A DNA stretch of 64,000 bases from Colwellia ponticola (lineage in GTDB: Bacteria > Pseudomonadota > Gammaproteobacteria > Enterobacterales > Alteromonadaceae). Each line of letters begins with the position of its first letter. The first letter of the stretch is position 1. The notes under the pieces are model-generated. The model ran no database searches and was not told where the DNA came from. It worked only from the letters and a program-made list of their open reading frames with translations. Location: NCBI RefSeq assembly GCF_005885605.1, contig NZ_SZVP01000001.1:650678-714677 (forward strand), written 5' to 3'. The translations under genes and the position numbers were made by a program. Positions 38,106-47,118 of the stretch are shown here, in pieces.

Positions 38106-39518
38106 TTGCTTTTCTTAAAGAAAATTTTCGCTTTATTATTGATAACACTTGCCTTGTCTAGTTTAGACTTAACCGCGCAAGAATATCATTTATCAGCTAA
38201 CGACAACCTACAAAAAACCTTAGATAACAGTCAAAATGGTGATGTTATTACCTTAACGACTGGCACCTATTTAGGTAACTTCATTATTAGTAAACAAATC
38301 AGCTTACGCGGTGCTAAAGGTGAAACAGCAATTATTGATGCCCAAGGAAAAGGTCACGCGTTAGTATTAAAAAACTCTCATATCACTATCGCTAATCTAA
38401 CTATTGTAAATTGGGGGGATGATTTAACAGAGCAAAATTCAGGTATTTATTCACACGAAAAAATTAATAATGAACTAGCCACCCATTTACTTATTAAAAA
38501 TAACAAGCTATCAGGTGATGGTTTTGGCATTTGGTTAAACCATGTCACCAACGCTGAAATTAGTGGTAACACAGTCAGCGGTAATACCAAACTACGCTCA
38601 GCCGATCGCGGTAATGGCATACAAGTGGCCAACGTAACCCATAGTCATGTCTTTAATAATGAAACCTATAACACCCGTGATGGTATTTACGTTATTTCCA
38701 GCCAAAACAACTTGATTGAGCAAAACACCATGCACCATTTACGCTATGGTGTGCACTATATGTACTCTTACGACAATACCGTCAAAAACAATACCGCCTA
38801 CAATACCCGTGCGGGTTTTGCCTTGATGAGTTCTCGTCGTTTAACGATTACAGGGAACACCACCACTAATAGCCAAGATTATGGCTTTTTGATGAACTTC
38901 ATTACCCAATCAACATTTAGTTATAACCATGTTAAAGATGTGTGGACTAAACCTGAAAACAAAGTACTGGGTCGTGATGGTAAAGGTTTATTTATTTATA
39001 ATTCTGGCTACAACATAATAAAACACAATAGTATTGATACCGCTGAAATAGGCATTCACCTGACTGCCGGTTCAGAAAATGTGGAGATATTTGGCAATAG
39101 TTTCATTAATAACCCGACGCAAGTTAAGTATGTTTCTAATAAAAAACAAGAATGGAGTAAAGAGGGTAAGGGCAACTACTGGAGTAATTATTTAGGTTGG
39201 GATATGGACAATAACGGTATTGGCGATACTATTTTTGAACCAAACGATGGTATAGATAAACTCGTCTGGCAATACCCTGAAATGAAAATGATTATGGACA
39301 GTCCTGCTATTTTAATTTTGCGCTGGGTGCAAAGACAATTTCCGGTCCTTAAACCTCCAGGCGTTAAAGACAGCTTTCCGTTAATGAGCGCACCCAGTTT
39401 ATCAAAAGACCCACAAGCAGACACATCACTTGCCGTTTCAACATCGACAGCAACGCTAAATAAAACGTCACCACATAACTCTGCCCAGCCTGTAAATAGC
39501 GCAAGTTTGAAGGAATAA
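38106..39518 (+). CDS. nosD: Nitrous oxide reductase maturation protein NosD
   Basis: The 470-residue protein has a signal peptide (FLKKIFALLLITLALSSLDL) and a right-handed parallel beta-helix of CASH/PbH1 repeats, seen as many N-x-I/L-x-x-N units, plus GKGLFIYNSGYNIIKHNSID and the conserved KGNYWSNYLGWDMDNNGIGD near residue 355. NosD works in the periplasm with NosF and NosY to supply sulfur or copper for the CuZ centre. No ATG fits; TTG 38106 gives the complete signal peptide. It is three bases before nosF. Confidence 0.93.
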   Translation: MLFLKKIFALLLITLALSSLDLTAQEYHLSANDNLQKTLDNSQNGDVITLTTGTYLGNFIISKQISLRGAKGETAIIDAQGKGHALVLKNSHITIANLTIVNWGDDLTEQNSGIYSHEKINNELATHLLIKNNKLSGDGFGIWLNHVTNAEISGNTVSGNTKLRSADRGNGIQVANVTHSHVFNNETYNTRDGIYVISSQNNLIEQNTMHHLRYGVHYMYSYDNTVKNNTAYNTRAGFALMSSRRLTITGNTTTNSQDYGFLMNFITQSTFSYNHVKDVWTKPENKVLGRDGKGLFIYNSGYNIIKHNSIDTAEIGIHLTAGSENVEIFGNSFINNPTQVKYVSNKKQEWSKEGKGNYWSNYLGWDMDNNGIGDTIFEPNDGIDKLVWQYPEMKMIMDSPAILILRWVQRQFPVLKPPGVKDSFPLMSAPSLSKDPQADTSLAVSTSTATLNKTSPHNSAQPVNSASLKE

Positions 39519-39521
39519 TTT

Positions 39522-40463
39522 ATGAATACCCCTTTAGTTTCACTGACCAATGCAGGTAAAAGCTACCAGCAACTCGATGCATTAAAGTCGGTCACTATGC
39601 ACTTAAACCAAGGCGAAGTGATGGGCTTATTTGGCCATAACGGCGCTGGTAAAACCACCATGATGAAGCTCATTTTAGGGGTTATTTCACCTAGTCAGGG
39701 TAACGTTAAAGTAATGGGCATGGCACCTGATTCAAAAGAAGCTTGGCATTGTCGCAGTAAAGTTGGTTACTTACCTGAAAACGTAAGTTTTTATGAGCAA
39801 CTTACTGGCTTAGAAGTATTAACTTACTTTGCCAAATTAAAAGGTTTTGCCAAGGGACATGCGCAAAAACACGCGATGGCCTTACTTGAACAAGTTGGCA
39901 TTACTCACGCCATGAAAAGACCCGTAAAAACCTATTCAAAGGGTATGCGTCAACGTTTGGGTTTAGCGCAAGCTTTTATCGGCGAGCCTAAATTGCTCTT
40001 ACTTGATGAGCCTACGGTCGGTTTAGATCCCATCGCTACCGGCGATTTTTACCAAACCGTTGACCAGTTAAAATCAACCGGCTCTAGTGTGATTTTATGC
40101 TCACACGTTTTACCCGGTGTTGAGCAGCATATTGATCGTGCCATGATTTTATCTACCGGACAGTTATTAGCCATGGGCACATTAGCTGAATTACGTCAGC
40201 AAGCCGCTTTACCTGTTGCCATAAAACCTTCAGGGCTTAATGGCTCTGTCAGTAATGATAGTCAATTGAGCCAGTTTTTAACGGCTAAATGTCCAGACAC
40301 CTTATGGGTACCTGAACAAGAAAAACTCAACGTATTAAAACAACTCCTTAGCCTTGAGGGCTTAAGCGACTTACAAGTAGAAACCGCCAACTTAGAACAA
40401 GTTTATCAGCACTTCCTCTCGAAACACGAGCCAGCAGGGTCTGTGACCAAGGAGAAGAAATAA
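39522..40463 (+). CDS. nosF: ABC transporter ATPase NosF
   Basis: The 313-residue ATPase has Walker A GHNGAGKTT, the Q-loop region VGYLPENVSFYEQLTGLE, the signature YSKGMRQRLGLAQAFIGEP and Walker B LLLLDEPTVGLDP. The C-terminal 80 residues are the NosF-type extension. It powers NosY for NosZ maturation. Its stop overlaps the nosY start by one base (ATAATG junction), showing tight coupling. Confidence 0.95.
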   Translation: MNTPLVSLTNAGKSYQQLDALKSVTMHLNQGEVMGLFGHNGAGKTTMMKLILGVISPSQGNVKVMGMAPDSKEAWHCRSKVGYLPENVSFYEQLTGLEVLTYFAKLKGFAKGHAQKHAMALLEQVGITHAMKRPVKTYSKGMRQRLGLAQAFIGEPKLLLLDEPTVGLDPIATGDFYQTVDQLKSTGSSVILCSHVLPGVEQHIDRAMILSTGQLLAMGTLAELRQQAALPVAIKPSGLNGSVSNDSQLSQFLTAKCPDTLWVPEQEKLNVLKQLLSLEGLSDLQVETANLEQVYQHFLSKHEPAGSVTKEKK

Positions 40464-41281
40464 TGAGACAGATATTAACAGTCGCCAATAAAGAATTTCA
40501 CGATGGTTTACGAAACCGTTGGTTAATTTCTATTACCTTGATTTTCGCACTATTATCGCTTGGACTAACTTACTTTGGTGCTGCCGCATCTGGCGCTGTT
40601 GGTGTTGCATCACTATCCACCACAGTGGCCAGTTTAGCCAGTTTAGCGGTATTTCTTATCCCGTTGATTGCCTTATTACTGAGTTACGATAGTTTTGTTG
40701 GTGAGCAAGAAAGTGGCACCTTATTATTGTTATTGACCTACCCCATTAGTAAAAGTCAATTATTGCTGGGTAAATTTATTGGTCAAGGTAGCATTATTGC
40801 TCTGGCGACCTTACTAGGTTTTGGCTCGTCAGCGCTATTACTGTATAGTCAACTTGGCGATATACAGGTGTTAACCAGCTTTTCAGTGTTTATTTTCAGC
40901 GCTATTTTATTAGGATTAAGTTTTACCGCTATTGCCTATTTAATTAGCTTATCGGTCAGTGAAAAATCTAAAGCGGCTGGTTTCGCTTTAATCACTTGGT
41001 TTTTGTTTGCCTTAGCTTTTGATTTAGCGCTATTAGCCTTACTTGTAGGGGTTGAACAAGGCATTAGCCAAGCAGGTTTAACGCAATTAATGATGCTTAA
41101 TCCTGCCGATATATTTCGTTTAGTCAACCTATCAGGACTTGATAGTAGTGATGTTAATGGTGCACTTGCTGTTGCCATTAATGCTAGTCTTTCTCAAGGC
41201 TTGTTATTTACTGCTTTGCTTGCTTGGGTTGCTTTACCCTTAACTATTGCTATCTTTATTTTCAAAAGGAAAAAATTGTAA
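40463..41281 (+). CDS. nosY: ABC transporter permease NosY
   Basis: The 272-residue membrane protein has about six helices. It begins RQILTVANKEFHDGLRNRW, and contains LLSYDSFVGEQESGTLLLLL, which is typical of NosY and related ABC-2 permeases. It forms the membrane part of NosFY and pairs with NosD. Its stop TAA shares a base with the nosL ATG. Confidence 0.95.
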   Translation: MRQILTVANKEFHDGLRNRWLISITLIFALLSLGLTYFGAAASGAVGVASLSTTVASLASLAVFLIPLIALLLSYDSFVGEQESGTLLLLLTYPISKSQLLLGKFIGQGSIIALATLLGFGSSALLLYSQLGDIQVLTSFSVFIFSAILLGLSFTAIAYLISLSVSEKSKAAGFALITWFLFALAFDLALLALLVGVEQGISQAGLTQLMMLNPADIFRLVNLSGLDSSDVNGALAVAINASLSQGLLFTALLAWVALPLTIAIFIFKRKKL

Positions 41282-41805
41282 TGCCCGCTTTTTTTAAAAA
41301 ACTGACTCACTATAGTGGTCTTATTTTATCGTTAGTACTATTTGCTACCCTACCGGCTTGTTCTGATGATTCAGCACAGCAAGCCGTTATTCATAAAGCC
41401 GTTGCTATGGAAAGCAGTGATGAGTGCCATTTATGCGGCATGTTGATTACCCACTTTGATGGCCCTAAGGGTGAAGTTTTTAGAAAAGAACAAGGCGCAA
41501 AAGTCTATAAATTTTGCTCTACCCGTGACATGTTTAGTTATTATTTAGACCCCGAAAATACCCGTAACGTTAGCCAAATAATGGTACATGATATGAGTAA
41601 AATGCCATGGGGTAGTGACAGTATTAATGATAACCACTTTATTGATGCAAAAACCGCTTGGTTTGTCACTGGCTCGGAAAAAACTGGCGCTATGGGTAAA
41701 ACCTTAGCTAGTTTTAGCTTACAAAGCGATGCTCAGGCATTTGCTGATGAGTTTGGTGGTAGCGTATTAAGCTTTAAAGATATTAACCAAGACAGTCTAT
41801 GGTAG
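41281..41805 (+). CDS. nosL: Copper chaperone lipoprotein NosL
   Basis: The 174-residue lipoprotein has a signal ending in the lipobox LPAC and the copper-binding motif ECHLCGMLITHFDGPKGEVF near residue 50. It delivers Cu(I) to NosZ at the outer face of the periplasm. ATG 41281 overlaps the nosY stop, so the longer upstream frame is not used. It closes the nosDFYL operon. Confidence 0.95.
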   Translation: MPAFFKKLTHYSGLILSLVLFATLPACSDDSAQQAVIHKAVAMESSDECHLCGMLITHFDGPKGEVFRKEQGAKVYKFCSTRDMFSYYLDPENTRNVSQIMVHDMSKMPWGSDSINDNHFIDAKTAWFVTGSEKTGAMGKTLASFSLQSDAQAFADEFGGSVLSFKDINQDSLW

Positions 41806-41835
41806 ACAGCGTGACCTTTGTAGTGCCTGCCTAAA

Positions 41836-41856
41836 CAATGAAATGATATTTCATTG
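41836..41856. repeat. Inverted repeat after nosL
   Basis: CAATGAAAT (41836-41844) and ATTTCATTG (41848-41856) form a perfect nine-base inverted repeat with a three-base loop, 30 bases after the nosL stop. A T-run follows only after 16 more bases, so it is a weak terminator candidate. Confidence 0.4.
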
Positions 41857-41982
41857 AAATCAAAATAGATTTTTTTCAAGTTTACCTGTTCAAAGCTTAA
41901 GGCAGTTGTTAGGCTAACACTTTACTTCTCGTATATTCATGATATCGGCTCAACTAGAATATACTGCGCTGATTAACGTAGA

Positions 41983-42597
41983 GTGTTAACCTTGCTGATA
42001 AAGCTATTACCGATAAAGTCCTTACCAATAACGTTTTTATCGACAAAACACTTATCGATAAAGTTAATAGTCTTATGGCCATTTTTATTGGTTTTATCAG
42101 GCTGTAGCTCAATGCAAAATCCAGTTACTTACCATACTAGCTTTGATTTTTCTCTGGTAAAAAAGTACAGCTTTTATAGTAGTGGTTCACCATTTTTTGA
42201 CAGTCAAAACCTTAACCACTCGCAACGAAACCGTATTGAGATAGCGATAGAAAAAAACCTTAATAAACAGGGCTTTGTCTATAGCAACATTGATAATACT
42301 GATATTATTGTTACTTATCATTTAGTTAAAAATAATCCTGACGAATATCAGGCCTATAATAAGGCGATACTCTTTTGTCCACATTGCCTAAAAGCGAATA
42401 CTTGGCAACAAGACAATAATCAGTGGCATGCTTATCCCGGTGGTCTAATTGTCGATTTAATCGATCCTAAAAAGCACCGCTCGGTTTGGCGTAGTATTTA
42501 TCCGTTAAAATACAACGCCAAAGATAATAGCAATGAACTGAATGAAAAAATAATAACCGCGGTTGATAATATGCTGCAGCAGTACCCTAAAAAGTAG
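41983..42597 (+). CDS. DUF4136-type lipoprotein
   Basis: The 204-residue product has an unusual N-terminus of four to five imperfect five-residue repeats (LPIKS, LPITF, LSTKH, LSIKL), then a lipoprotein signal VLWPFLLVLSGCSS with the lipobox LSGC. The mature part YHTSFDFSLVKKYSF followed by NRIEIAIEKNLNKQGF and TDIIVTYHL matches DUF4136. The function is unknown; such lipoproteins sit in the envelope. The start GTG 41983 is chosen because no ATG is in frame upstream of the lipobox. Confidence 0.75.
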   Translation: MLTLLIKLLPIKSLPITFLSTKHLSIKLIVLWPFLLVLSGCSSMQNPVTYHTSFDFSLVKKYSFYSSGSPFFDSQNLNHSQRNRIEIAIEKNLNKQGFVYSNIDNTDIIVTYHLVKNNPDEYQAYNKAILFCPHCLKANTWQQDNNQWHAYPGGLIVDLIDPKKHRSVWRSIYPLKYNAKDNSNELNEKIITAVDNMLQQYPKK

Positions 42598-42710
42598 CAC
42601 CCTAGAATATAAAATACTGAATTGAAATATTTATTTATCTGACACTCTATTCAAGTTGCTTGTAGCAATTTATACTAACCACTATTAACTATAAAGAGCT
42701 GTACCCCGAT

Positions 42711-43034
42711 ATGAACTACCCAGATGACGAAACAGGCCAAGTATTAGCCGAGATGCACCAAGCAGGTATAGACTTGAGTCAACCACATGAGGTGGTATTT
42801 TTTCATTTGTTTGAGAAAGAGGCACAAGCACAAGCGATGGTTGAGTATATAAATGTACATTTACCAGATATAAGCTGTCATTTGCATCCTGATGAAACAC
42901 CTAATGTGTGGGATGTAGATTGTACCCTAGTGATGACCCCTACACATCAGGCGATTATTGAACAAGAAGAAGTGTTTGAAAAAATCGTTACTCAATTTTC
43001 TGGCTATACTGACGGCTGGGGGATTGAAGCGTAG
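42711..43034 (+). CDS. rraB: RraB-family protein (ribonuclease E regulator-like)
   Basis: The 107-residue acidic protein has the RraB fold signatures: HEVVFFHLFEKEAQAQAM near residue 27, WDVDCTLVMTPTHQAII near residue 67 and the C-terminal GYTDGWG. E. coli RraB binds RNase E and changes its activity, though many proteins of this family have no tested role. It is 22 bases before the acyltransferase gene and likely co-transcribed. Confidence 0.75.
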   Translation: MNYPDDETGQVLAEMHQAGIDLSQPHEVVFFHLFEKEAQAQAMVEYINVHLPDISCHLHPDETPNVWDVDCTLVMTPTHQAIIEQEEVFEKIVTQFSGYTDGWGIEA

Positions 43035-43056
43035 TTATCGCTTCTAGATAATACTT

Positions 43057-43710
43057 ATGCTTGCCTTCCACTTTAAAAAATACAAAATGTATGTCGTTAT
43101 AGCGGCTCAGTCTGTCGGCTTGTCCTTATGTAAGCGCCACGGATCGACATTCAATAAATTACGTCGTGTTTTTACCGGTTTAATTATCCGCAGTGTTGGT
43201 GCGAAGGTAAATCTTATTGGCACTATCGATGCTGATACCGATATTTTAATTGTTAACCACCAGAGTATGTTCGATATATTTTCTCTTGAACAAGTCGTGG
43301 GTAATGACACTCGTTTTATTGGTCGCACCGGCATTATGGACAAATGGCCTGTATCTCGTATTGTTGATAAGGTCGGTCATATTACCGTTGATCAAAAAGA
43401 CAGTCGCGCCATTATCAAGCTATTAAAAGACGTAAAGGTGTGTAAAGGCAAAAAAGTCATCATTTTTCCAGAAGGCACCCGTTCACAATCTGGTAAAATT
43501 GAGCCCTTTGAGGCTGGTGCAAAGCTATTAGTTGAAAAGCTTAAACTAAAGGCGCAGCCAGTGGTCATTAAAAATATCTTAGATGTTTATAATGAATCAG
43601 ATAAAACTGCCACCTCAGGCACTATTGAAATAGAAGCCTTGCCAGCCATTACCATTGCTGAAAATTGGTATGAGCTAACCCATCAACAAATGAATGATGT
43701 TTTAAAGTAG
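43057..43710 (+). CDS. plsC: 1-acylglycerol-3-phosphate acyltransferase (PlsC family)
   Basis: The 217-residue protein carries the acyltransferase motifs NHQSMFD (HX4D), FIGRTGIMDKWPVSRI and FPEGTRSQSG in the expected order. It acylates lysophosphatidic acid to phosphatidic acid at the inner membrane. A TTATGCTTGCC start at 43057 gives a short membrane-associated N-terminus. Length is a little under the family mean of about 240. Confidence 0.9.
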   Translation: MLAFHFKKYKMYVVIAAQSVGLSLCKRHGSTFNKLRRVFTGLIIRSVGAKVNLIGTIDADTDILIVNHQSMFDIFSLEQVVGNDTRFIGRTGIMDKWPVSRIVDKVGHITVDQKDSRAIIKLLKDVKVCKGKKVIIFPEGTRSQSGKIEPFEAGAKLLVEKLKLKAQPVVIKNILDVYNESDKTATSGTIEIEALPAITIAENWYELTHQQMNDVLK

Positions 43711-43725
43711 TAAGCTCCTTTATCG

Positions 43726-44373
43726 TTACTTTTGCTCCTTGTTACTACCTTTGTTTGGCTTTTCAACAATATGAAAAGCAGGTAAAGAAACGTGCCAATG
43801 AATAGCAGCCAAACGTAATGCCAATGCCGCAGAAATAGCGGTGGCTATGGCATGATTATCACTCCACCCTAACCAATGCAGTAACACAAATAAACTTCCC
43901 CCTAGCATTGCCGCCAGCGCATAAATCTCTTCACGTAAAATCATCGGAATAACATTGCAAAGCACATCTCTAATCATACCGCCGGCAATACCGGTAATAG
44001 TACCTAAAACAATAGCAACAGAGATTGGCATACCAAAGTAGAGCGCTTTTTGTGTACCTAAAACCGCAAATAATGCTAAGCCTAGCGCATCGGCAATCAG
44101 TAAAAATCGTTTAGGAATTCTTTTGGGTTTTCTAATCAGTAATATAGTCAGTGCAGCGGTCGCTAAAATAACATAGAGGTAATAAGGCTTGGCGACCCAA
44201 AATACTGTCGTTTGTAAAATAATATCACGAATAGTGCCACCACCTACCGCGGTCACTGACGCGAGCATTACCACACCAAAGGGATCAAGCTGATAACGTC
44301 CTGCCATCAGAGCCCCCGAAAGCGCAAAAACAATAATACCAAAAATGTCTAAGTAAAATAAAAATTCATTCAT
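43726..44373 (-). CDS. TRIC-type cation channel family protein (YadS/YicG, UPF0126)
   Basis: The 215-residue protein has two glycine-rich three-helix halves: FALSGALMAGRYQLDPFGVV with VTAVGGGTIRD, and GLALFAVLGTQKALYFGMPI with GTITGIAGGMIRD. This doubled layout is that of the prokaryotic TRIC cation channels. In E. coli the paralogue yadS follows mtnN and btuF; here it follows mtnN and a CbiB-like gene, supporting YadS. Seven membrane helices are expected. Confidence 0.88.
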   Translation of the reverse strand: MNEFLFYLDIFGIIVFALSGALMAGRYQLDPFGVVMLASVTAVGGGTIRDIILQTTVFWVAKPYYLYVILATAALTILLIRKPKRIPKRFLLIADALGLALFAVLGTQKALYFGMPISVAIVLGTITGIAGGMIRDVLCNVIPMILREEIYALAAMLGGSLFVLLHWLGWSDNHAIATAISAALALRLAAIHWHVSLPAFHIVEKPNKGSNKEQK

Positions 44374-44487
44374 GGAAAGTCCAAGTAAATAGACACAATA
44401 TACCAGTAGGTAAGATAGCTTTATTGAGAACTATATTAATAACTGTATTATAGGCTGTAATGGTAACGACGTGATAAAAATAAGTTA

Positions 44488-45450
44488 TTAAACCGTAATT
44501 AATTGCCAGCCTAGCGCTAATAACGCCAGTAACAATAAGCTGCTATAAACAGCTAAATTAATCTTATGATTCGCTTTAATAATATCGCGTGCTTCAGGTT
44601 GTTTCCCCAGATCATTAAAAGCTGCTTTACGTAATTTTGTCTGCTGATATATCGCCACACCACCTAATCTTACCGTCAGTGAAAAAGCATGCACAGCAAT
44701 AATAAAGTTATTATTTAACTTAAAAAAGTGACCGCGTGTTAATCGCCAAAATAATAAGCTACCTCTTCCAACGGTACTGAGCAATATTAATAACGCCATT
44801 AAACGGTTAGGTAGCCACTGGATAAGTTGGCTAAAAAGCTGACTATAAAAGCCAAAGTACTTATATTGCGTTAACTTAGTATTCCAACAGTAATGCATTT
44901 CTAGTATTAATCGATAACTCAGTGCCGCTAACGGCCCTAACGTAATAAACAAAAAGCCCACCGTATACACTTGTTGAACGGTACGTAGTAACTGCATTTC
45001 AATAGCTGCTTTACTTAAACCTACTTGTGACAGTTGCTCTGTTTCTCGCAGCATTAAAGGTTGAAGGGTTTGCTTCGCAAGGAAGTTCTGTTTAGCGACC
45101 AAAGCTTGGGCAATATCTTTATTTACTTGTGCTAAATTTAGGTTACCTAAAGAAAAATACAACAACAATCCTTGCCATAAATAATCAACAGCAACAAAGT
45201 CAGCAAATAACCATAAAATAATAATCAGGGGTACTAGCGTCACTAATAGTGCTAATAACCCTGCGATAGTTTGGTGCTGACTACTATTGTGCGCATTATT
45301 GACTTTATTCGCTAACTGTAAACAATAAAAGTTAAAATAACGTAACGGCTCATGTGCAACAAAGTGACTAACTAAAGATTTAATGATCAACACCACCATG
45401 AGAATTAACACATGGTAAGTAAAAGGCGTTAACTCGGCAAATACTGTCAT
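44488..45450 (-). CDS. cbiB: CobD/CbiB-like membrane protein (adenosylcobinamide-phosphate synthase family)
   Basis: The 320-residue membrane protein has the CbiB-like hydrophobic pattern, with SLGNLNLAQVNKDIAQAL near residue 100, FITLGPLAALSYRLILEMHY near residue 175 and LPNRLMALLILL near residue 218. The CobD/CbiB family joins the aminopropanol arm to cobyric acid. Here there are no other cobalamin-synthesis genes, so salvage of corrinoids or an altered function is possible. It sits between mtnN and the TRIC gene, where other gammaproteobacteria carry btuF. Confidence 0.75.
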   Translation of the reverse strand: MTVFAELTPFTYHVLILMVVLIIKSLVSHFVAHEPLRYFNFYCLQLANKVNNAHNSSQHQTIAGLLALLVTLVPLIIILWLFADFVAVDYLWQGLLLYFSLGNLNLAQVNKDIAQALVAKQNFLAKQTLQPLMLRETEQLSQVGLSKAAIEMQLLRTVQQVYTVGFLFITLGPLAALSYRLILEMHYCWNTKLTQYKYFGFYSQLFSQLIQWLPNRLMALLILLSTVGRGSLLFWRLTRGHFFKLNNNFIIAVHAFSLTVRLGGVAIYQQTKLRKAAFNDLGKQPEARDIIKANHKINLAVYSSLLLLALLALGWQLITV

Positions 45451-45514
45451 TGATTATTCCTTTTGCTTTAAGGCTTACAGCTTATCCTATCGATTAAAGG
45501 TTTAGCGATGAATC

Positions 45515-46246
45515 TTACGCTGCACTAAGCGTTTTACCTTTAAGTTGCGTTAGCATATTCAACACTAATTGAGAGGAGTTAACTGCTGCCGTTTCTAAGT
45601 ACTCTTCAAAAGTATGTGGCGATTCTTTACCCGCAATATCAGACAGTGAACGAATAACAACAAACGGTGTGTTAAGTTGTAAACAAGCTTGCGCTATCGC
45701 AGCACCTTCCATTTCAACGGCCGCCATTGTGGGAAAGTTAGCACGCGCTTTAGCAACATCTTCTGCTTTGGTCATAAAGGTATCGCCGGTGGTAATTAAC
45801 CCTGTTACCGCAGTAATATGTTGCGTCGCTGTTTGACTTAATTGCTCTATACCTTTTTTAGCTGCTGCTACTAGGTCATCATGCGGTATAAATGCTGCAG
45901 GGTTCGCTGGTAATTGTCCTACTTCATAACCAAACGCGGTCAAATCAACATCGTGATAACGCACTTCTGAACTAACCACAATATCGCCCACTGTTAATGC
46001 GGGATCAAAACCACCGGCAGAGCCGGTATTAACAACATAATCAACCTGAAAACGGTCAATTAATATTGCCGTTGCTAGTGCCGCCGCAACTTTACCAATA
46101 CCCGACTGCACAATCACAACATCACTACCGTCTAATTGACCTTGATGAAAGGTATAGCCGGCGTGTTCTGTACTAGTTGCCTCGGTTAATTTTGCTTTTA
46201 AAATGGCAACTTCTGGCTCCATTGCGCCAATAATTCCTGCTTTCAT
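45515..46246 (-). CDS. mtnN: 5'-methylthioadenosine/S-adenosylhomocysteine nucleosidase
   Basis: The 243-residue enzyme begins MKAGIIGAMEPEVAILKAKL and has VNTGSAGGFDPALTVGDIV, TGLITTGDTFM and MEGAAIAQACLQLNTPFVVI, with the catalytic glutamates and aspartate (SDIAG) of MtnN. It splits methylthioadenosine and S-adenosylhomocysteine and serves the activated methyl cycle. It heads a leftward group with the CbiB-like and TRIC genes. Length is typical. Confidence 0.95.
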   Translation of the reverse strand: MKAGIIGAMEPEVAILKAKLTEATSTEHAGYTFHQGQLDGSDVVIVQSGIGKVAAALATAILIDRFQVDYVVNTGSAGGFDPALTVGDIVVSSEVRYHDVDLTAFGYEVGQLPANPAAFIPHDDLVAAAKKGIEQLSQTATQHITAVTGLITTGDTFMTKAEDVAKARANFPTMAAVEMEGAAIAQACLQLNTPFVVIRSLSDIAGKESPHTFEEYLETAAVNSSQLVLNMLTQLKGKTLSAA

Positions 46247-46368
46247 ATGTTTTATTCCTAACTGTGTTTAATAAGGGTAATTACGTTGTGTTTGAGTTAG
46301 CTTGATTTGAGCTAATTTAACTCAGCTTAAGTGGCCAATTTAGGCTAACCTAGACAGCTTGTGTCTAT

Positions 46369-47118
46369 TTATGCGTATTGCTCTAGACCATAAAAAATAA
46401 GGTGTTCCATAAATAGAATATTCTCTACCGTAAAACTATGCTGGCTTGTCTGCGCTAACAATAACTGAGTTAAGGCTTTACCATCACCACCGGTTAAAAT
46501 AATACGGTCTACATCAACAATTTTTTTTGCTTGTACAATAGCTTGTTCAATCATACCTACCGTAGCTGCCCAACAGGCGTTGTTAACATTATCAGTAGTA
46601 TTGGTACCAAAGGTTAAACTCGCTTGAGTTTTGCTTTGCGCATGTACTAAGGTGCTATTACTGACAATACTGGTAAATAATGCCTTTATACCTGCTAATA
46701 TCCAACCACCTTGATGTTGACCATTACGGTTAAGTAAATCAACGGTGGTTGCGGTACCAGCATCTATAATTAAAATATTTTCATCGGGGTACAAAGAGAT
46801 AGCCCCTAATAACGCCAGCCAACGATCAATACCTAAGGTTGTGGGTGTCTGATACGCTGAAATTAATGCGTTTTTTTTCTGTTCACTATGCACTTGTGTC
46901 AAACTAACATTGTGCTCAGTACACCAGGTAGCCAACTCATCCGTTAAGGCAGATTTAGCGACATTAGCGACGATTATTTTACTACATTGGCTAAAGTACT
47001 GATCAAAATAACTGACGGTAAAATCGTTATTATTTAACTGGGCGCTTGTTGAAAATCGTCCGTTTATAAGCTGAACATACTTGGTACGACTATTACCAAT
47101 ATCAATTAATAATATCAT
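46369..47118 (-). CDS. coaX: Type III pantothenate kinase CoaX
   Basis: The 249-residue kinase has the ASKHA motifs of CoaX: LLIDIGNSRTKY at the N-terminus, TLGIDRWLALLGA and IIDAGTATTVDLL near residue 117, and IILTGGDGKAL near residue 213. It starts CoA biosynthesis. Its start overlaps the birA stop by four bases. E. coli and relatives have the unrelated coaA after birA, so this is a non-homologous replacement. Confidence 0.95.
   Translation of the reverse strand: MILLIDIGNSRTKYVQLINGRFSTSAQLNNNDFTVSYFDQYFSQCSKIIVANVAKSALTDELATWCTEHNVSLTQVHSEQKKNALISAYQTPTTLGIDRWLALLGAISLYPDENILIIDAGTATTVDLLNRNGQHQGGWILAGIKALFTSIVSNSTLVHAQSKTQASLTFGTNTTDNVNNACWAATVGMIEQAIVQAKKIVDVDRIILTGGDGKALTQLLLAQTSQHSFTVENILFMEHLIFYGLEQYA

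Noticed and set aside
41983..42110. CRISPR-like short repeats
   Set aside because: The 15-base units are contiguous, imperfect and in frame with a lipoprotein; there are no spacers.
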